The notes beneath the pieces are model-generated. The model was not told where the DNA came from. It ran no database searches and worked only from the letters and a program-made list of their open reading frames with translations. A DNA stretch of 39,259 nt, from positions 1 to 39,259 of the forward strand of contig CAJATL010000009.1 of assembly GCA_903944895.1 (NCBI GenBank). The letters are read 5' to 3'. Positions 24,700-33,311 of this stretch are shown in pieces (position 1 is the stretch's first letter; each line of letters starts with the position of its first letter). Position numbers and translations under genes: made by a program. Origin of the DNA: an uncultured Bacteroidota bacterium. Lineage in GTDB: Bacteria > Bacteroidota > Bacteroidia > Bacteroidales > 4484-276.

Positions 24700-25410
24700 A
24701 TGACCAAAATTCTACATATCGAGACAGCCACACAGATTTGCTCGGTGGCGCTGAGTGAAAATGATGAAATAATTTCATCGCGCCAAAGCGATGAAAAAAA
24801 TGCGCATTCCAGCATTTTGACGGTTTTTATTGATGAGATTTTCAGGGAAACCGGCGTCAACGTGCATAATCTTGATGCAGTTTCGGTGAGCATGGGGCCA
24901 GGTTCCTACACCGGTCTGCGCATTGGAGTTTCGGCAGCCAAAGGTCTATGTTATGCCGGCGATAAGCCGCTGATTGCGATAAATACGCTTGAAGCAATGG
25001 CTTTTGGTATGATTAAAATGGCAGCCGGTAAAATTGAAAAAATTGCTGATTGCCTTTTCTGTCCTATGATTGATGCCCGCCGGATGGAAGTTTATTCGGC
25101 TATTTTTAATTTCGATTTGGGGAAGATACGAGCGGTTAAAGCTGAAATTATTGACGAACAATCTTTTGCTGAATTTTTAAATCAAAGCAAAATCGTGTTT
25201 GCAGGAGATGGAGCCGAAAAATGCAAAACCCCGCTCAGCGCCTCACAAAATGCCATATTTCTGGATGATTTTACGCCTTCGGCTAATTATCTTGTCAGCC
25301 TTGCAAACCGCAAGTTTAATGAAAATGATTTTGAAAATGTGGCATACTTCGAGCCTTTTTATCTGAAAGATTTTATTGCCGGGCCACCAAAAGTAAAGGG
25401 ATTGATTTAA
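24700..25410 (+). CDS. tsaB: tRNA threonylcarbamoyladenosine biosynthesis protein TsaB
   Basis: A 236-residue ASKHA-fold protein that dimerises with TsaD to make the t6A37 modification of ANN-decoding tRNAs. The N-terminus is ILHIETATQICSVALSEN, then AHSSIL and the diagnostic MGPGSYTGLRIGVSAAKGL (about 65-83). The C-terminal half is divergent, as usual in TsaB. It ends 2 bp from the convergent gene on the minus strand. Confidence 0.93.
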   Translation: MTKILHIETATQICSVALSENDEIISSRQSDEKNAHSSILTVFIDEIFRETGVNVHNLDAVSVSMGPGSYTGLRIGVSAAKGLCYAGDKPLIAINTLEAMAFGMIKMAAGKIEKIADCLFCPMIDARRMEVYSAIFNFDLGKIRAVKAEIIDEQSFAEFLNQSKIVFAGDGAEKCKTPLSASQNAIFLDDFTPSANYLVSLANRKFNENDFENVAYFEPFYLKDFIAGPPKVKGLI

Positions 25411-25412
25411 AC

Positions 25413-26852
25413 CTACAGTTTGTAGGTAATCCCTGTAAACCACGAAATCGAATAAGGATGGTATTTTATCCCGCTGTTGCTGTTAATCGGCGACAAGGAA
25501 TATTTGAAAAGCGGGTCAAGGTTGATGGAGAGTTTTGTCGAAATCGAATATTCGATTCCCAGACCCATCACGCTGTTGTAAATTACCGGTTTAATATTCT
25601 CGGTGTAGCCGGTTTGAACTTTTTCGCCATCAACACTAAAATAAGATCTGTTGTTTACTAAAATCCCAGGACTAAGCCCACCTGATAAATTCACCGACAA
25701 TCTGCTCTGGAGCATTTTGTACTTTAAAACCAAAGGAACTTCGAGGTAATCAAGGTTCTGGACAAACGTGCCACTTACGATATAATCACCAGGAACCGAA
25801 TCTTTGGTATTATCAATTTCGCGTACCATTACTTTCTCAAATTTCTGAGGATTGATGGTTACGGTGCCACCTGAACTGGCAAGATTGTAAAGATAAGGAC
25901 TGTCGGGGCTGTCGTAGGCAACTACATCGTCATTTTCCTGCCCGATTCGCGAAAGATACAACCCTGAAGCCAGGCTCAGCCTGTCATTAAATCCATAATT
26001 CAGGCTGATACCTCCCGCATAAGCCATCAACCCATTTTCGGTGTTGTTAAAATAATCCTGTTCAACCTGTTCATCCGGAGTCGAAAAACCATCCCCGCTC
26101 AGGTTGCGGTAAGAATAAACCGGCGAAAACTGGGCGCCAACACTCCATTGTTGTGAAAGCTGTTTGTTTGATTTCGGAATAATTTCGTCTGCGTAGGCTT
26201 CATCATTGCCAACGAGCAATTGGTGAAGCATTTCCGGAGACATTTTTTCAGGTTCGCTGGTGTTTTTGCCCTGATGATCAATCTGGTTTGCCAGGTCATC
26301 AGTTCTCTCTGACTCCGCGGTAGTTATAACAACTGTATTTTCAGTGGGTAAAGCTGTTTCAGCTAAAACTTCTTTATTTTCAGATAAAGCCATTTCATTT
26401 TGAACAGCCGGTTGTTTTTGACTTTCAGGATCAGGATTTACAGCATCCTGCGCCAGAGGAGAAGATTCAATTTTTCCGGCATCGGTTTTTGCAATTTGTT
26501 TTTTGGAAGTTTGAGGAATACTGTTTTCCAAACTTTCTGCGGCTGATCCCTTAAGGCTATTATTGTGGATAACATTTTCGGGTGTAGCCACTTGCTGAAT
26601 ATCATTTGGTATTTCTGAAACCAGCGGACTGTTATCAGTATTTTTAAATTCTGACCAGAAATAGCCTGCCGAAAATGCGATTAACAACAAAATTGCAGCA
26701 GCAGCAAGCCTCAGATACATCAAAGGCAACTGCTTTTTTTTCGGTTGCATTTCTGCCTGAAGCCGCTCCCACGCACCTTTTGGTGCCGGTGCTTTGTAGC
26801 CGGATAAATAATCCTTAAAAAGTTGATCAATATGCTTTTTGTCGTCAGCCAT
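25413..26852 (-). CDS. Membrane-anchored protein with C-terminal outer-membrane beta-barrel, sigma-factor partner
   Basis: A 479-residue protein translated from an ATG overlapping the ECF sigma stop by 8 nt. Residues 1-39 form a short cytoplasmic helical region (IDQLFKDYLSGYKAPAPKGAWERLQAEM), about 46-66 a single membrane helix, about 70-235 a low-complexity periplasmic linker rich in Ser, Glu, Asn and Gln, and about 240-479 a PorT-like/OMP_b-brl beta-barrel region ending in aromatic-alternating FTGITYKL. The layout suggests an anti-sigma-like regulator spanning both membranes; this is inferred from context. The anti-sigma activity is unproven, and no zinc-binding HxxxCxxC motif is visible. 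Confidence 0.7.
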   Translation of the reverse strand: MADDKKHIDQLFKDYLSGYKAPAPKGAWERLQAEMQPKKKQLPLMYLRLAAAAILLLIAFSAGYFWSEFKNTDNSPLVSEIPNDIQQVATPENVIHNNSLKGSAAESLENSIPQTSKKQIAKTDAGKIESSPLAQDAVNPDPESQKQPAVQNEMALSENKEVLAETALPTENTVVITTAESERTDDLANQIDHQGKNTSEPEKMSPEMLHQLLVGNDEAYADEIIPKSNKQLSQQWSVGAQFSPVYSYRNLSGDGFSTPDEQVEQDYFNNTENGLMAYAGGISLNYGFNDRLSLASGLYLSRIGQENDDVVAYDSPDSPYLYNLASSGGTVTINPQKFEKVMVREIDNTKDSVPGDYIVSGTFVQNLDYLEVPLVLKYKMLQSRLSVNLSGGLSPGILVNNRSYFSVDGEKVQTGYTENIKPVIYNSVMGLGIEYSISTKLSINLDPLFKYSLSPINSNSGIKYHPYSISWFTGITYKL

Positions 26853-27399
26853 TATGTGTTTTAGACGAAATATAAAAATACTCTTTTACTTTTTTCTGAA
26901 GTATCGCCCTGGCCCTTGCCAGGTTTGATTTCGACGTTCCTTCAGATATTTTCATCATTTCAGCGATTTCTTTGTGTGAGTAGCCTTCGAGGGCGTAAAG
27001 GTTAAAAACCATCCTGTATTGTGGCGAAAGTCCCTGGATAAGCGTAATCAGATCGTCGGCAGAAATATTACTGATAATATTTTCGCGGTCAACATCGCCG
27101 ACAGTTTCGTAGCCGTCATTATCGAGGACGTAAAGCGGGCTTTTTTTCCGGAATTTTTCAAGGGCAGTATTCACCATGATTCTCCGGATCCAACCTTTTA
27201 GCGAGCCTTCTCCTTTAAAACTTGCAATATTATTGAAAACTTTTAAGAAGCCCTCGTGCAGCGTATCCTCTGCCTCCGACCGGTCGGGCGAATAATAGAG
27301 GCAAACTCCAAACATATCATCAGCAAAAAGATTGTACAAAGCCTGTTGAGCCTTGTTGCTTCGATCGATACAACCTTTTATGATTTCCTGCTGATTCAA
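26845..27399 (-). CDS. ECF RNA polymerase sigma factor
   Basis: A 184-residue sigma-70 family factor with only regions 2 and 4. Region 2 is ALYNLFADDMFGVCLYYSPDRSEAEDTLHEGFLKVFNNIASFKGEGSLKGWIRRIMVNTALE in order; region 4 is LSPQYRMVFNLYALEGYSHKEIAEMMKISEGTSKSNLARARAILQKK (quoted in parts: GYSHKEIAEMM, GTSKSNLARAR). The start appears to be TTG at 27399, as no ATG precedes the conserved QQEIIKGCI. The partner protein overlaps its stop, the usual sigma/anti-sigma arrangement. Target genes are not evident. Confidence 0.9.
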   Translation of the reverse strand: MNQQEIIKGCIDRSNKAQQALYNLFADDMFGVCLYYSPDRSEAEDTLHEGFLKVFNNIASFKGEGSLKGWIRRIMVNTALEKFRKKSPLYVLDNDGYETVGDVDRENIISNISADDLITLIQGLSPQYRMVFNLYALEGYSHKEIAEMMKISEGTSKSNLARARAILQKKVKEYFYISSKTHNG

Positions 27400-27448
27400 A
27401 TTGAGATAAATTTTGCCTGAAGTTTTAGCCTTATTAACCGACTTAACA

Positions 27449-27456
27449 CAAAGTTA
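27449..27456 (-). promoter_or_regulatory. Putative -7 box of the ECF sigma operon
   Basis: Reads TAACTTTG on the minus strand, an exact TAnnTTTG, 49 bp upstream of the TTG start. No clear -33 element at 19-21 bp. Confidence 0.4.
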
Positions 27457-27669
27457 GTCAAATCACTCAAAGAACGTTTTGCATTGTACAATATTAGACG
27501 GTGAAATAAAAAAAATGGTTGCGTTTGCACGGAGGATGAATGAAATTAAGCGTAAATATTGCCGGCTGGCATCACAACATCATCAATCCTGATGAAGGAT
27601 TTTTAAATAATTCTATCTTTGACGACGTTGCCACTTTTAATGGTTGACGTTTTAAACGATAAAATTCCA

Positions 27670-28647
27670 ATGAAAATAGCTGTAACCGGAGCAAGCGGGC
27701 ATGTTGGGGTTACCCTGTGCAAACAACTGATCGGTCAGGGAGACGAAGTCAGCGTCCTGGTTCATCAGCATAAAAGCAGGTTACCCGAAAACGGGGTTGA
27801 GGTTATCCGGGGAAATATTCTCGACAAAGAAACCCTCATCCCGTTGTTTACCGGTGTGGATGTGGTTTACCACCTCGCTGCACAAATCTCAATCGATCAA
27901 AACGACAACAAACGCGTGTATGACACTAACGTCAGAGGAACAGGCAACGTAATTGAAGCATGCAAGGAATCTGGCGTAAAAAAACTCATCCATTTTAGCA
28001 CCATTCACACGCTAAAATCCTTTGGGGACGGGCAGATCATGAATGAAACCAATCCTTTGATTCCGACCTCAAAAATAGCTTATGAAAATTCTAAAGCTGA
28101 AGCTGAAAAATTGGTAATTGACGCATCCGCAGAAGGTTTGGATGCAGTGATTTTAAATCCTACAGCCATTATCGGCCCTAATGATTATCAGCCTTCCTAT
28201 CTTGGGCAGGCGCTGATTAAAATTTTCAAAAACCAGTTGCCGATGCTCGTGCCGGGAGGTTATAATTTTGTTGACGTGAGAGATGTTGCCGATGCTGCGA
28301 TTCAGGCTGCAAAAAAAGGGCGAAGCGGCGAGCGCTATATTTTATCAGGGCACTGGCTAAGCCTGAAAGATCTGTCTCTGACGATCGGGCAACTCACAAA
28401 CCGGAAAACACCCGAATTTCTGGCGCCAACCTGGCTTACGAAAGCCGGGCTACCTTTTATCAGGAGCTGGGCAAAACTCTCGGGCCAGCATCCGCTTTAC
28501 ACTGCCGAATCGCTCGAAATCCTCAAAAATTCGAGTAGAAATATTTCAAACCAAAAAGCCATGGATGAACTGAACTTTAATCCGCGTCCCATCAGGGAAA
28601 CACTTAAAGACACTTTTACCTGGTTTGAAGAAAATAATTTAGTTTAG
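27670..28647 (+). CDS. Extended SDR, NAD-dependent epimerase/dehydratase (3-beta-HSD-like)
   Basis: A 325-residue Rossmann-fold oxidoreductase. The dinucleotide motif is TGASGHVG (about 6-13), the catalytic YENSK motif corresponds to YxxxK (YENSKAEAEKLV), and NPTAIIGPNDYQPS is the substrate-side loop typical of dihydroflavonol reductase/3-beta-hydroxysteroid dehydrogenase-like enzymes. ATG 27670 gives a standard N-terminus (MKIAVTGAS), whereas TTG 27619 would add 17 unrelated residues. It is 4 bp upstream of a steroid 5-alpha-reductase-family gene, hinting at a hydroxy/keto-sterol or isoprenoid substrate; the real substrate is unknown. Confidence 0.85.
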   Translation: MKIAVTGASGHVGVTLCKQLIGQGDEVSVLVHQHKSRLPENGVEVIRGNILDKETLIPLFTGVDVVYHLAAQISIDQNDNKRVYDTNVRGTGNVIEACKESGVKKLIHFSTIHTLKSFGDGQIMNETNPLIPTSKIAYENSKAEAEKLVIDASAEGLDAVILNPTAIIGPNDYQPSYLGQALIKIFKNQLPMLVPGGYNFVDVRDVADAAIQAAKKGRSGERYILSGHWLSLKDLSLTIGQLTNRKTPEFLAPTWLTKAGLPFIRSWAKLSGQHPLYTAESLEILKNSSRNISNQKAMDELNFNPRPIRETLKDTFTWFEENNLV

Positions 28648-28651
28648 CCCC

Positions 28652-29413
28652 ATGATTTCAAAAGAAATATTCGACATCGTTGTGCTGGCCTGGATTGGAA
28701 TTGCCGTTCTGCTATTTCCTGTGCTTCTCAAAATAACTGCGCCTTATGGCCGCCATACCCAAAAAAACTGGGGACCAATGATCGACAACCGGCTGGGATG
28801 GTTCCTGATGGAATTTCCAGCGCTTGCAGTTTTTTCGTTTTTTGTTTTTTCCGGAGATAACTTCGGTGAAATGATTATCACGATCGCTTCATTTTTATGG
28901 ATAACACATTATGTGAACCGCACACTCATTTTCCCGATGCGCATCAAAACGAACCGTAAAAAGATGCCGTTAAGCATCGTGGGGATGGCGTTCTTCTTTA
29001 ACATCATCAATGGCTTCATCAATGGCTACTGGCTTGGAAGTTTGTCGTTGCCTTATCCAGAATCATGGTTTTACGACATCCGGTTTATCGCCGGATTGAT
29101 GCTGTTTATCGCCGGATTTTTCATCAATCAATACCACGATCATTTACTCATCCGGTTAAGAAAAAGTAATGGTGCGGATTATAAAATTCCTTTCGGGGGC
29201 TTGTTTCGATTTGTTTCGTGCCCTAATTTTTTTGGTGAAATTATCGAGTGGGGTGGCTTTGCGCTGCTCACCTGGTGTTTGCCGTCGTTTTCATTTTTCC
29301 TCTGGACTTTGGTCAATCTGTTGCCACGGGCCATTGACCACCACCGCTGGTACAAAAAAACTTTTGCGGATTATCCCAAAAACCGGAAAGCTATAATTCC
29401 TTTCCTGCTTTAA
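28652..29413 (+). CDS. Steroid 5-alpha-reductase family membrane protein
   Basis: A 253-residue polytopic membrane protein with about six hydrophobic helices. The C-terminal half carries the family signature: NQYHDHLLIRLRK, IPFGGLFRFVSCPNFFGEIIEWGGFALLTW and HHRWYKKTFADYPKNRKAIIPFLL. In known members, these residues bind NADPH and a 3-oxo-delta-4 steroid or an enoyl lipid. The conserved Asn-Tyr/Phe, Glu and Tyr positions look intact. Coupling with the SDR upstream suggests two-step reduction of a hydrophobic ring or enone substrate. Its last 4 bp overlap the end of the TonB receptor gene. Confidence 0.87.
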   Translation: MISKEIFDIVVLAWIGIAVLLFPVLLKITAPYGRHTQKNWGPMIDNRLGWFLMEFPALAVFSFFVFSGDNFGEMIITIASFLWITHYVNRTLIFPMRIKTNRKKMPLSIVGMAFFFNIINGFINGYWLGSLSLPYPESWFYDIRFIAGLMLFIAGFFINQYHDHLLIRLRKSNGADYKIPFGGLFRFVSCPNFFGEIIEWGGFALLTWCLPSFSFFLWTLVNLLPRAIDHHRWYKKTFADYPKNRKAIIPFLL

Positions 29414-31842
29414 AGATTCAGCGAATATTGCAGCATAATGCTTCTCACGGCCTCAGCTTTCAGTGGCCGCAAGGAGTACCACCGGTTTGTGAGATTATTG
29501 ACGGTTAGAGCAATTTTGTGTTTTTCGTTGAAAGCATAATTCAACCGAAAATCGATAACCAGATTGCCATTGTTGTTGTTGTAAAAATAATTCATGTACT
29601 CGATGGGTTGAACCGAGCCTCCCGTTGCGTTGGTTGCACGCTCAAAATCGGCAATGGCTTTATCGAGATTTTCGATTTTGCTAAAATATTTTATACTCAA
29701 ACCCGGAGTGAACTTCCTGTACTCAAATTCGATATCGCCTTTTAAAGTGTGCAAAAACCTGTATTTTAAGATATCGCCTTCCGGATTTACGCTGGTATTT
29801 GTAAAAGTGAAATCGGTATGTCCGGTGGGATTGTAATCGTTGGCAAAAATATAATCGGGTTCGAGCGACCGGGGCAGGATGTAATTATAGCCAATCAACG
29901 TATTCATTACGAGATTATCGCTGATTTGAGCCTTTCCGTTTAGCGAAACATCAACACCCACAATTCTGGATTTGCCGGTATTTAAAAACTTGAAACCGCC
30001 AATTGCAAAGGTGTAAGTAGGATCCCAGAACCCGAAAAGGTACTCGATGGTGTTTTTGTAGTCCTGTTGAAAAACAGCAATATCAAAATAGCCCAGGAAG
30101 TTGGCAAATTTCAAACCGCGTCTCAGTCCGATTTCAGCATTAATGCTGGTTTCCGGCACCAATTCCGGGTTGTCGAAAACCCCAAAAGTTCCCAGGTTGA
30201 TTTTTACAAAACGTTCGGCTATGGTTGGATAACGATAACCCTGTCCGATGGACATCCTCAGGTAGGTTTCCTGCATCATCTTTAAAGAAGCCCCTGCCCG
30301 GAAAATGGTTTTTACGTCGCCGGCAAAACCGTTGAGCGAGTTGTAATCAAACCTGACGCCAGCAGAGAAATTAATTGTTTTGCGGATTTCGTCTTCAATT
30401 TCGGCATAGCCTGACAAATTAAAAAGTGTATTGTCATCATCCCCGGAGGCATTATAAATCTTTGCATGGGTCATGGTGTATTGTGTCGAAAAGCCACCGA
30501 TAAAATGAAATCCATTCAGGTTGGGATAATCCCTCCGGTAGTTGTAATCAGTAAAAATCACGGTATTGCGAACCGACTGGTTATTTGTCATCTCATTATT
30601 ATTGTACATCATGCGGGCTTTGAAACTGTGTTTAAATCCCATTTTGGAATAATAGTTTACAAAGGGGTCGAGATAATAAATGAAATGGTCCTGGAGGACA
30701 ACTGCGCCGGGATAAGCCCGGTAAAAACCTGTCGAATCGTCGAGCCAGGCCAGCATCATTTTTGTTTTTTCGTACATGATGTTGCCATTCAGCCCATAAT
30801 TCAATCCCGGAAATTTCTGATTCCTGTGCCGGATATTGAAGTTCAGCCCGATTTTTTTCTCGGTCAGTTGTGATTCGCTGAATTTTGTAATCGTATCAAC
30901 AACGTTAGGCAGTGTTACGGGTGGTCCTTCGTAACCATGGTCGTATTTTACCCTGGCACCGATGATGATGTCGGTATTTTTTACTATACGCGAATGAAGA
31001 TAGCTGGCGCCACCGATCACGGGAGACTGCTCCCACCATTTCATATAGCTGTATTTTGGATTATTGTAAAAACCACCGTAAACTTTAACCTTTGTCACTG
31101 GCTCAAGGCCGGGAAATGCCGTACGGACGTAAATGGCCCCGCTCAGCGATGATGAACCTGAAAGTACCGAAGAAGCACCCTTGACCACTTCGATCTGCTT
31201 GATGTTGTCAACCGGGATAAAATCCCAGTAGGGTCTGTTGGCATCGCCGGATAACACGGGCATATCATCGACAAACACGCCAACTTTGCTGCCAACGCCA
31301 AAGGTAAATCCGCTGCCTCCTCTGATCTGTGGCTCATCGTCGAGAATATTTAGCCCGGGGGTTTGATCCAGTATTGTTTCGATTTTTGTGATATTCTTTT
31401 TCTCGATTTGCTCGAGTTGCACGACCTCCATCGAAACCGTAAGTTTTTCCATTTTCTGGTCAAGTCTTCCAACTTTAATTTCAACACCCGAAAGTTTTGA
31501 AGTATAAGCCTTTAAGGTGATGACCCTTTCGATGGTTTGCCCGGCATTAATTATTTCGATAATCGTATCAGAGCGCATGCCAGTGAAGGATACTACAAAT
31601 TTGTAGTTACCGGCAGGAAGTTCAAGCAAAAAGCGGCCACTTATATCAGATGCTGCACCCAAAGTGGGATTTTTCTGCACCTTGATGCTTGCGCCAACCA
31701 AAGATTTTCCATCCTCCTCACTCAGCACCATGCCACTGAAATACCCATTATTTTGTGAAATGGCCGATCCAGCAATCAGAATAAAAGAAAGGATAAAGAA
31801 AATCTCCTTCAGATTTCGCAAATAAGCGGATATCATTTTCAT
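29410..31842 (-). CDS. TonB-dependent outer membrane receptor
   Basis: An 810-residue active-import receptor. It has a signal peptide (about 1-29), a carboxypeptidase-regulatory-like domain (about 33-112; SGMVLSEEDGKSLVGASIKV), a plug domain (about 135-240; TPGLNILDDEPQIRGGSGFTFG, VDDMPVLSGD, IEVVKGASSVLSG) and a 22-strand barrel to the C-terminal aromatic IMLQYSLNL. It is not a SusC type, because no SusD partner follows and the length is shorter. The plug resembles siderophore/cobalamin-type receptors; the ligand is unknown. It is preceded by a T9SS cargo gene 65 bp upstream. Confidence 0.92.
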   Translation of the reverse strand: MKMISAYLRNLKEIFFILSFILIAGSAISQNNGYFSGMVLSEEDGKSLVGASIKVQKNPTLGAASDISGRFLLELPAGNYKFVVSFTGMRSDTIIEIINAGQTIERVITLKAYTSKLSGVEIKVGRLDQKMEKLTVSMEVVQLEQIEKKNITKIETILDQTPGLNILDDEPQIRGGSGFTFGVGSKVGVFVDDMPVLSGDANRPYWDFIPVDNIKQIEVVKGASSVLSGSSSLSGAIYVRTAFPGLEPVTKVKVYGGFYNNPKYSYMKWWEQSPVIGGASYLHSRIVKNTDIIIGARVKYDHGYEGPPVTLPNVVDTITKFSESQLTEKKIGLNFNIRHRNQKFPGLNYGLNGNIMYEKTKMMLAWLDDSTGFYRAYPGAVVLQDHFIYYLDPFVNYYSKMGFKHSFKARMMYNNNEMTNNQSVRNTVIFTDYNYRRDYPNLNGFHFIGGFSTQYTMTHAKIYNASGDDDNTLFNLSGYAEIEDEIRKTINFSAGVRFDYNSLNGFAGDVKTIFRAGASLKMMQETYLRMSIGQGYRYPTIAERFVKINLGTFGVFDNPELVPETSINAEIGLRRGLKFANFLGYFDIAVFQQDYKNTIEYLFGFWDPTYTFAIGGFKFLNTGKSRIVGVDVSLNGKAQISDNLVMNTLIGYNYILPRSLEPDYIFANDYNPTGHTDFTFTNTSVNPEGDILKYRFLHTLKGDIEFEYRKFTPGLSIKYFSKIENLDKAIADFERATNATGGSVQPIEYMNYFYNNNNGNLVIDFRLNYAFNEKHKIALTVNNLTNRWYSLRPLKAEAVRSIMLQYSLNL

Positions 31843-31907
31843 TAAAAGGGTTGTTTTTTTTTTACTGATTAGGTTAAATTTCGCTGTACCAAAATCCCTG
31901 TAAATGA

Positions 31908-32849
31908 CTAATTGAGGTACAACTTCTGTGAGTAGCTGATTTCCTGTCCGGATATTCTTACGACATAAAGCGCAGGTGTCATATGTAGTTTTCCGATGTT
32001 GACTTCATTGCTGATAATAGCTGATTTGAAAACAACTGCACCCCGAAGATCAATAATTTCAACTGTTGCCTGATCTGACACATGATTTGCAAACCTGTCA
32101 AATCTTAACGACTGATCGGATAAATAAATCAGATTTTTATTTTTTGCCACATCATCGCCGATGCTGTTTGAACCATAAATCAGCTCGAAGTCATCATAAA
32201 ACACTTTGCTTCCTTCAACGGCTAATGTGCCGGCTCCTGCGGTGAGCACTGTAAGCAGGTATTCAGGATTGTCGTCTGACGAATAAGTAAACGGAGCAGA
32301 AAACCGGGTCCATTCGTTTACCTGAGCGGTAATGTTGATCTGGGCAAATCCAACCCTGTTTTCCTGATTTTCAGGTTTTGGAGGCAAGGTGCCAGCCCCT
32401 TTATGAAGCAAAACTTTTACCTGTGCAGTATCGCCGCCCTGTGGTGTATACTTTGCCCAGATAACCACGCTGTCGGGACGTGAGGTCATCACCATGTGCC
32501 ATTTTTCGTCGGCAGGGTCGGTAAAAACATAGCCATTGGCAGGAGTAACTTCGGCGTGAACCCTTCCATTGGTTAGGGTGCCGGTTGCCATGACGATCGA
32601 CATCACATTGGTGATTTCAACCGAATAACTGCCACTGTGGGCGTCGGAACTCTGGCCCCAGACAACAGGCGCAAAATTGTTGATGAAGTCGCCGGCATCC
32701 GACGTTTTTATCGAACTCCATTTTACAGGTTCATCTGCCACGGTTCCTGCATCTTCCCATGCCTCAAATCCTGGATTCGACAACTGCTGGGCAACAAGAC
32801 TGAAGGCCACAGCGAAAAATAATATTCCTGTAAGTAAAAAATGTTTCAT
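31908..32849 (-). CDS. Secreted PCMD-like protein with T9SS signal
   Basis: A 313-residue exported protein. The signal peptide is about 1-20, and QLSNPGFEAWEDAGTVADEPVKWSS starts a beta-sandwich of the PCMD or carbohydrate-binding-module type, continuing to YDDFELIYGSN near 230. The end (about 240-313; VEIIDLRGAVVFKSA, ALYVVRISGQEISYSQKLYLN) is a T9SS sorting domain. It likely binds a ligand at the cell surface and is in the same operon as the TonB receptor, so it may capture substrate for it. The fold and ligand are inferred. Confidence 0.72.
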   Translation of the reverse strand: MKHFLLTGILFFAVAFSLVAQQLSNPGFEAWEDAGTVADEPVKWSSIKTSDAGDFINNFAPVVWGQSSDAHSGSYSVEITNVMSIVMATGTLTNGRVHAEVTPANGYVFTDPADEKWHMVMTSRPDSVVIWAKYTPQGGDTAQVKVLLHKGAGTLPPKPENQENRVGFAQINITAQVNEWTRFSAPFTYSSDDNPEYLLTVLTAGAGTLAVEGSKVFYDDFELIYGSNSIGDDVAKNKNLIYLSDQSLRFDRFANHVSDQATVEIIDLRGAVVFKSAIISNEVNIGKLHMTPALYVVRISGQEISYSQKLYLN

Positions 32850-33311
32850 AATAAATTGTTTATTAATTTTTTGATTGTCAATGATTTTTGATTAAATTGA
32901 AGTTTTAAACATATAAATAAGTGTTGGATTGAAAATTTCCTTCATTTATTTTTGATCAATGGCAAAAGTAAAAAAAATCTCATACAAACTAATCCGCAAT
33001 TCCGCAAACATTTGATTTTACAAGGCATAATCTAATATGGCTAACAAAAGATATCTAATGTTAATTGTTTCGTTATCATTGATTTTCCGACAGTGATAAA
33101 GCCCTATTCACAAAGCCATTTTGCGGGTAATTTTCAGGCCATTTACCTGATATTGGCTAAAGGCTTCAAGTGAATGAATATAAACCGGATTGTAGTTATT
33201 ATTGGATTTTTTTAAGCACTTCTGCCGGAAATATGTAAAACCGATTTTTTAACCGGAATAAAACATTTCAATTACTATTTTTGCACACGACTAAATCAAA
33301 TACTTTTTATT
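32850..33311. other. Divergent intergenic region
   Basis: This 462-bp region separates the TonB operon (minus) from the MMPL gene (plus). Minus-strand TACTTTTG at 32963-32970 is a candidate -7 box for the T9SS cargo/TonB operon, about 110 bp from the start. Plus-strand TATTTTTG at 33276-33283 is a candidate for the MMPL gene. No ORF or hairpin of note was seen. Confidence 0.45.

Noticed and set aside
27585-27605. Hairpin AATCCT/AGGATT with T-run before the SDR gene as a terminator
   Set aside because: A 6-bp AT-rich stem with no upstream plus-strand gene to terminate; too weak to call.
29410-32849. Polysaccharide utilisation locus (SusC/SusD pair)
   Set aside because: The receptor is shorter than SusC types and the neighbour is not SusD-like: it has a T9SS sorting domain and no lipobox.
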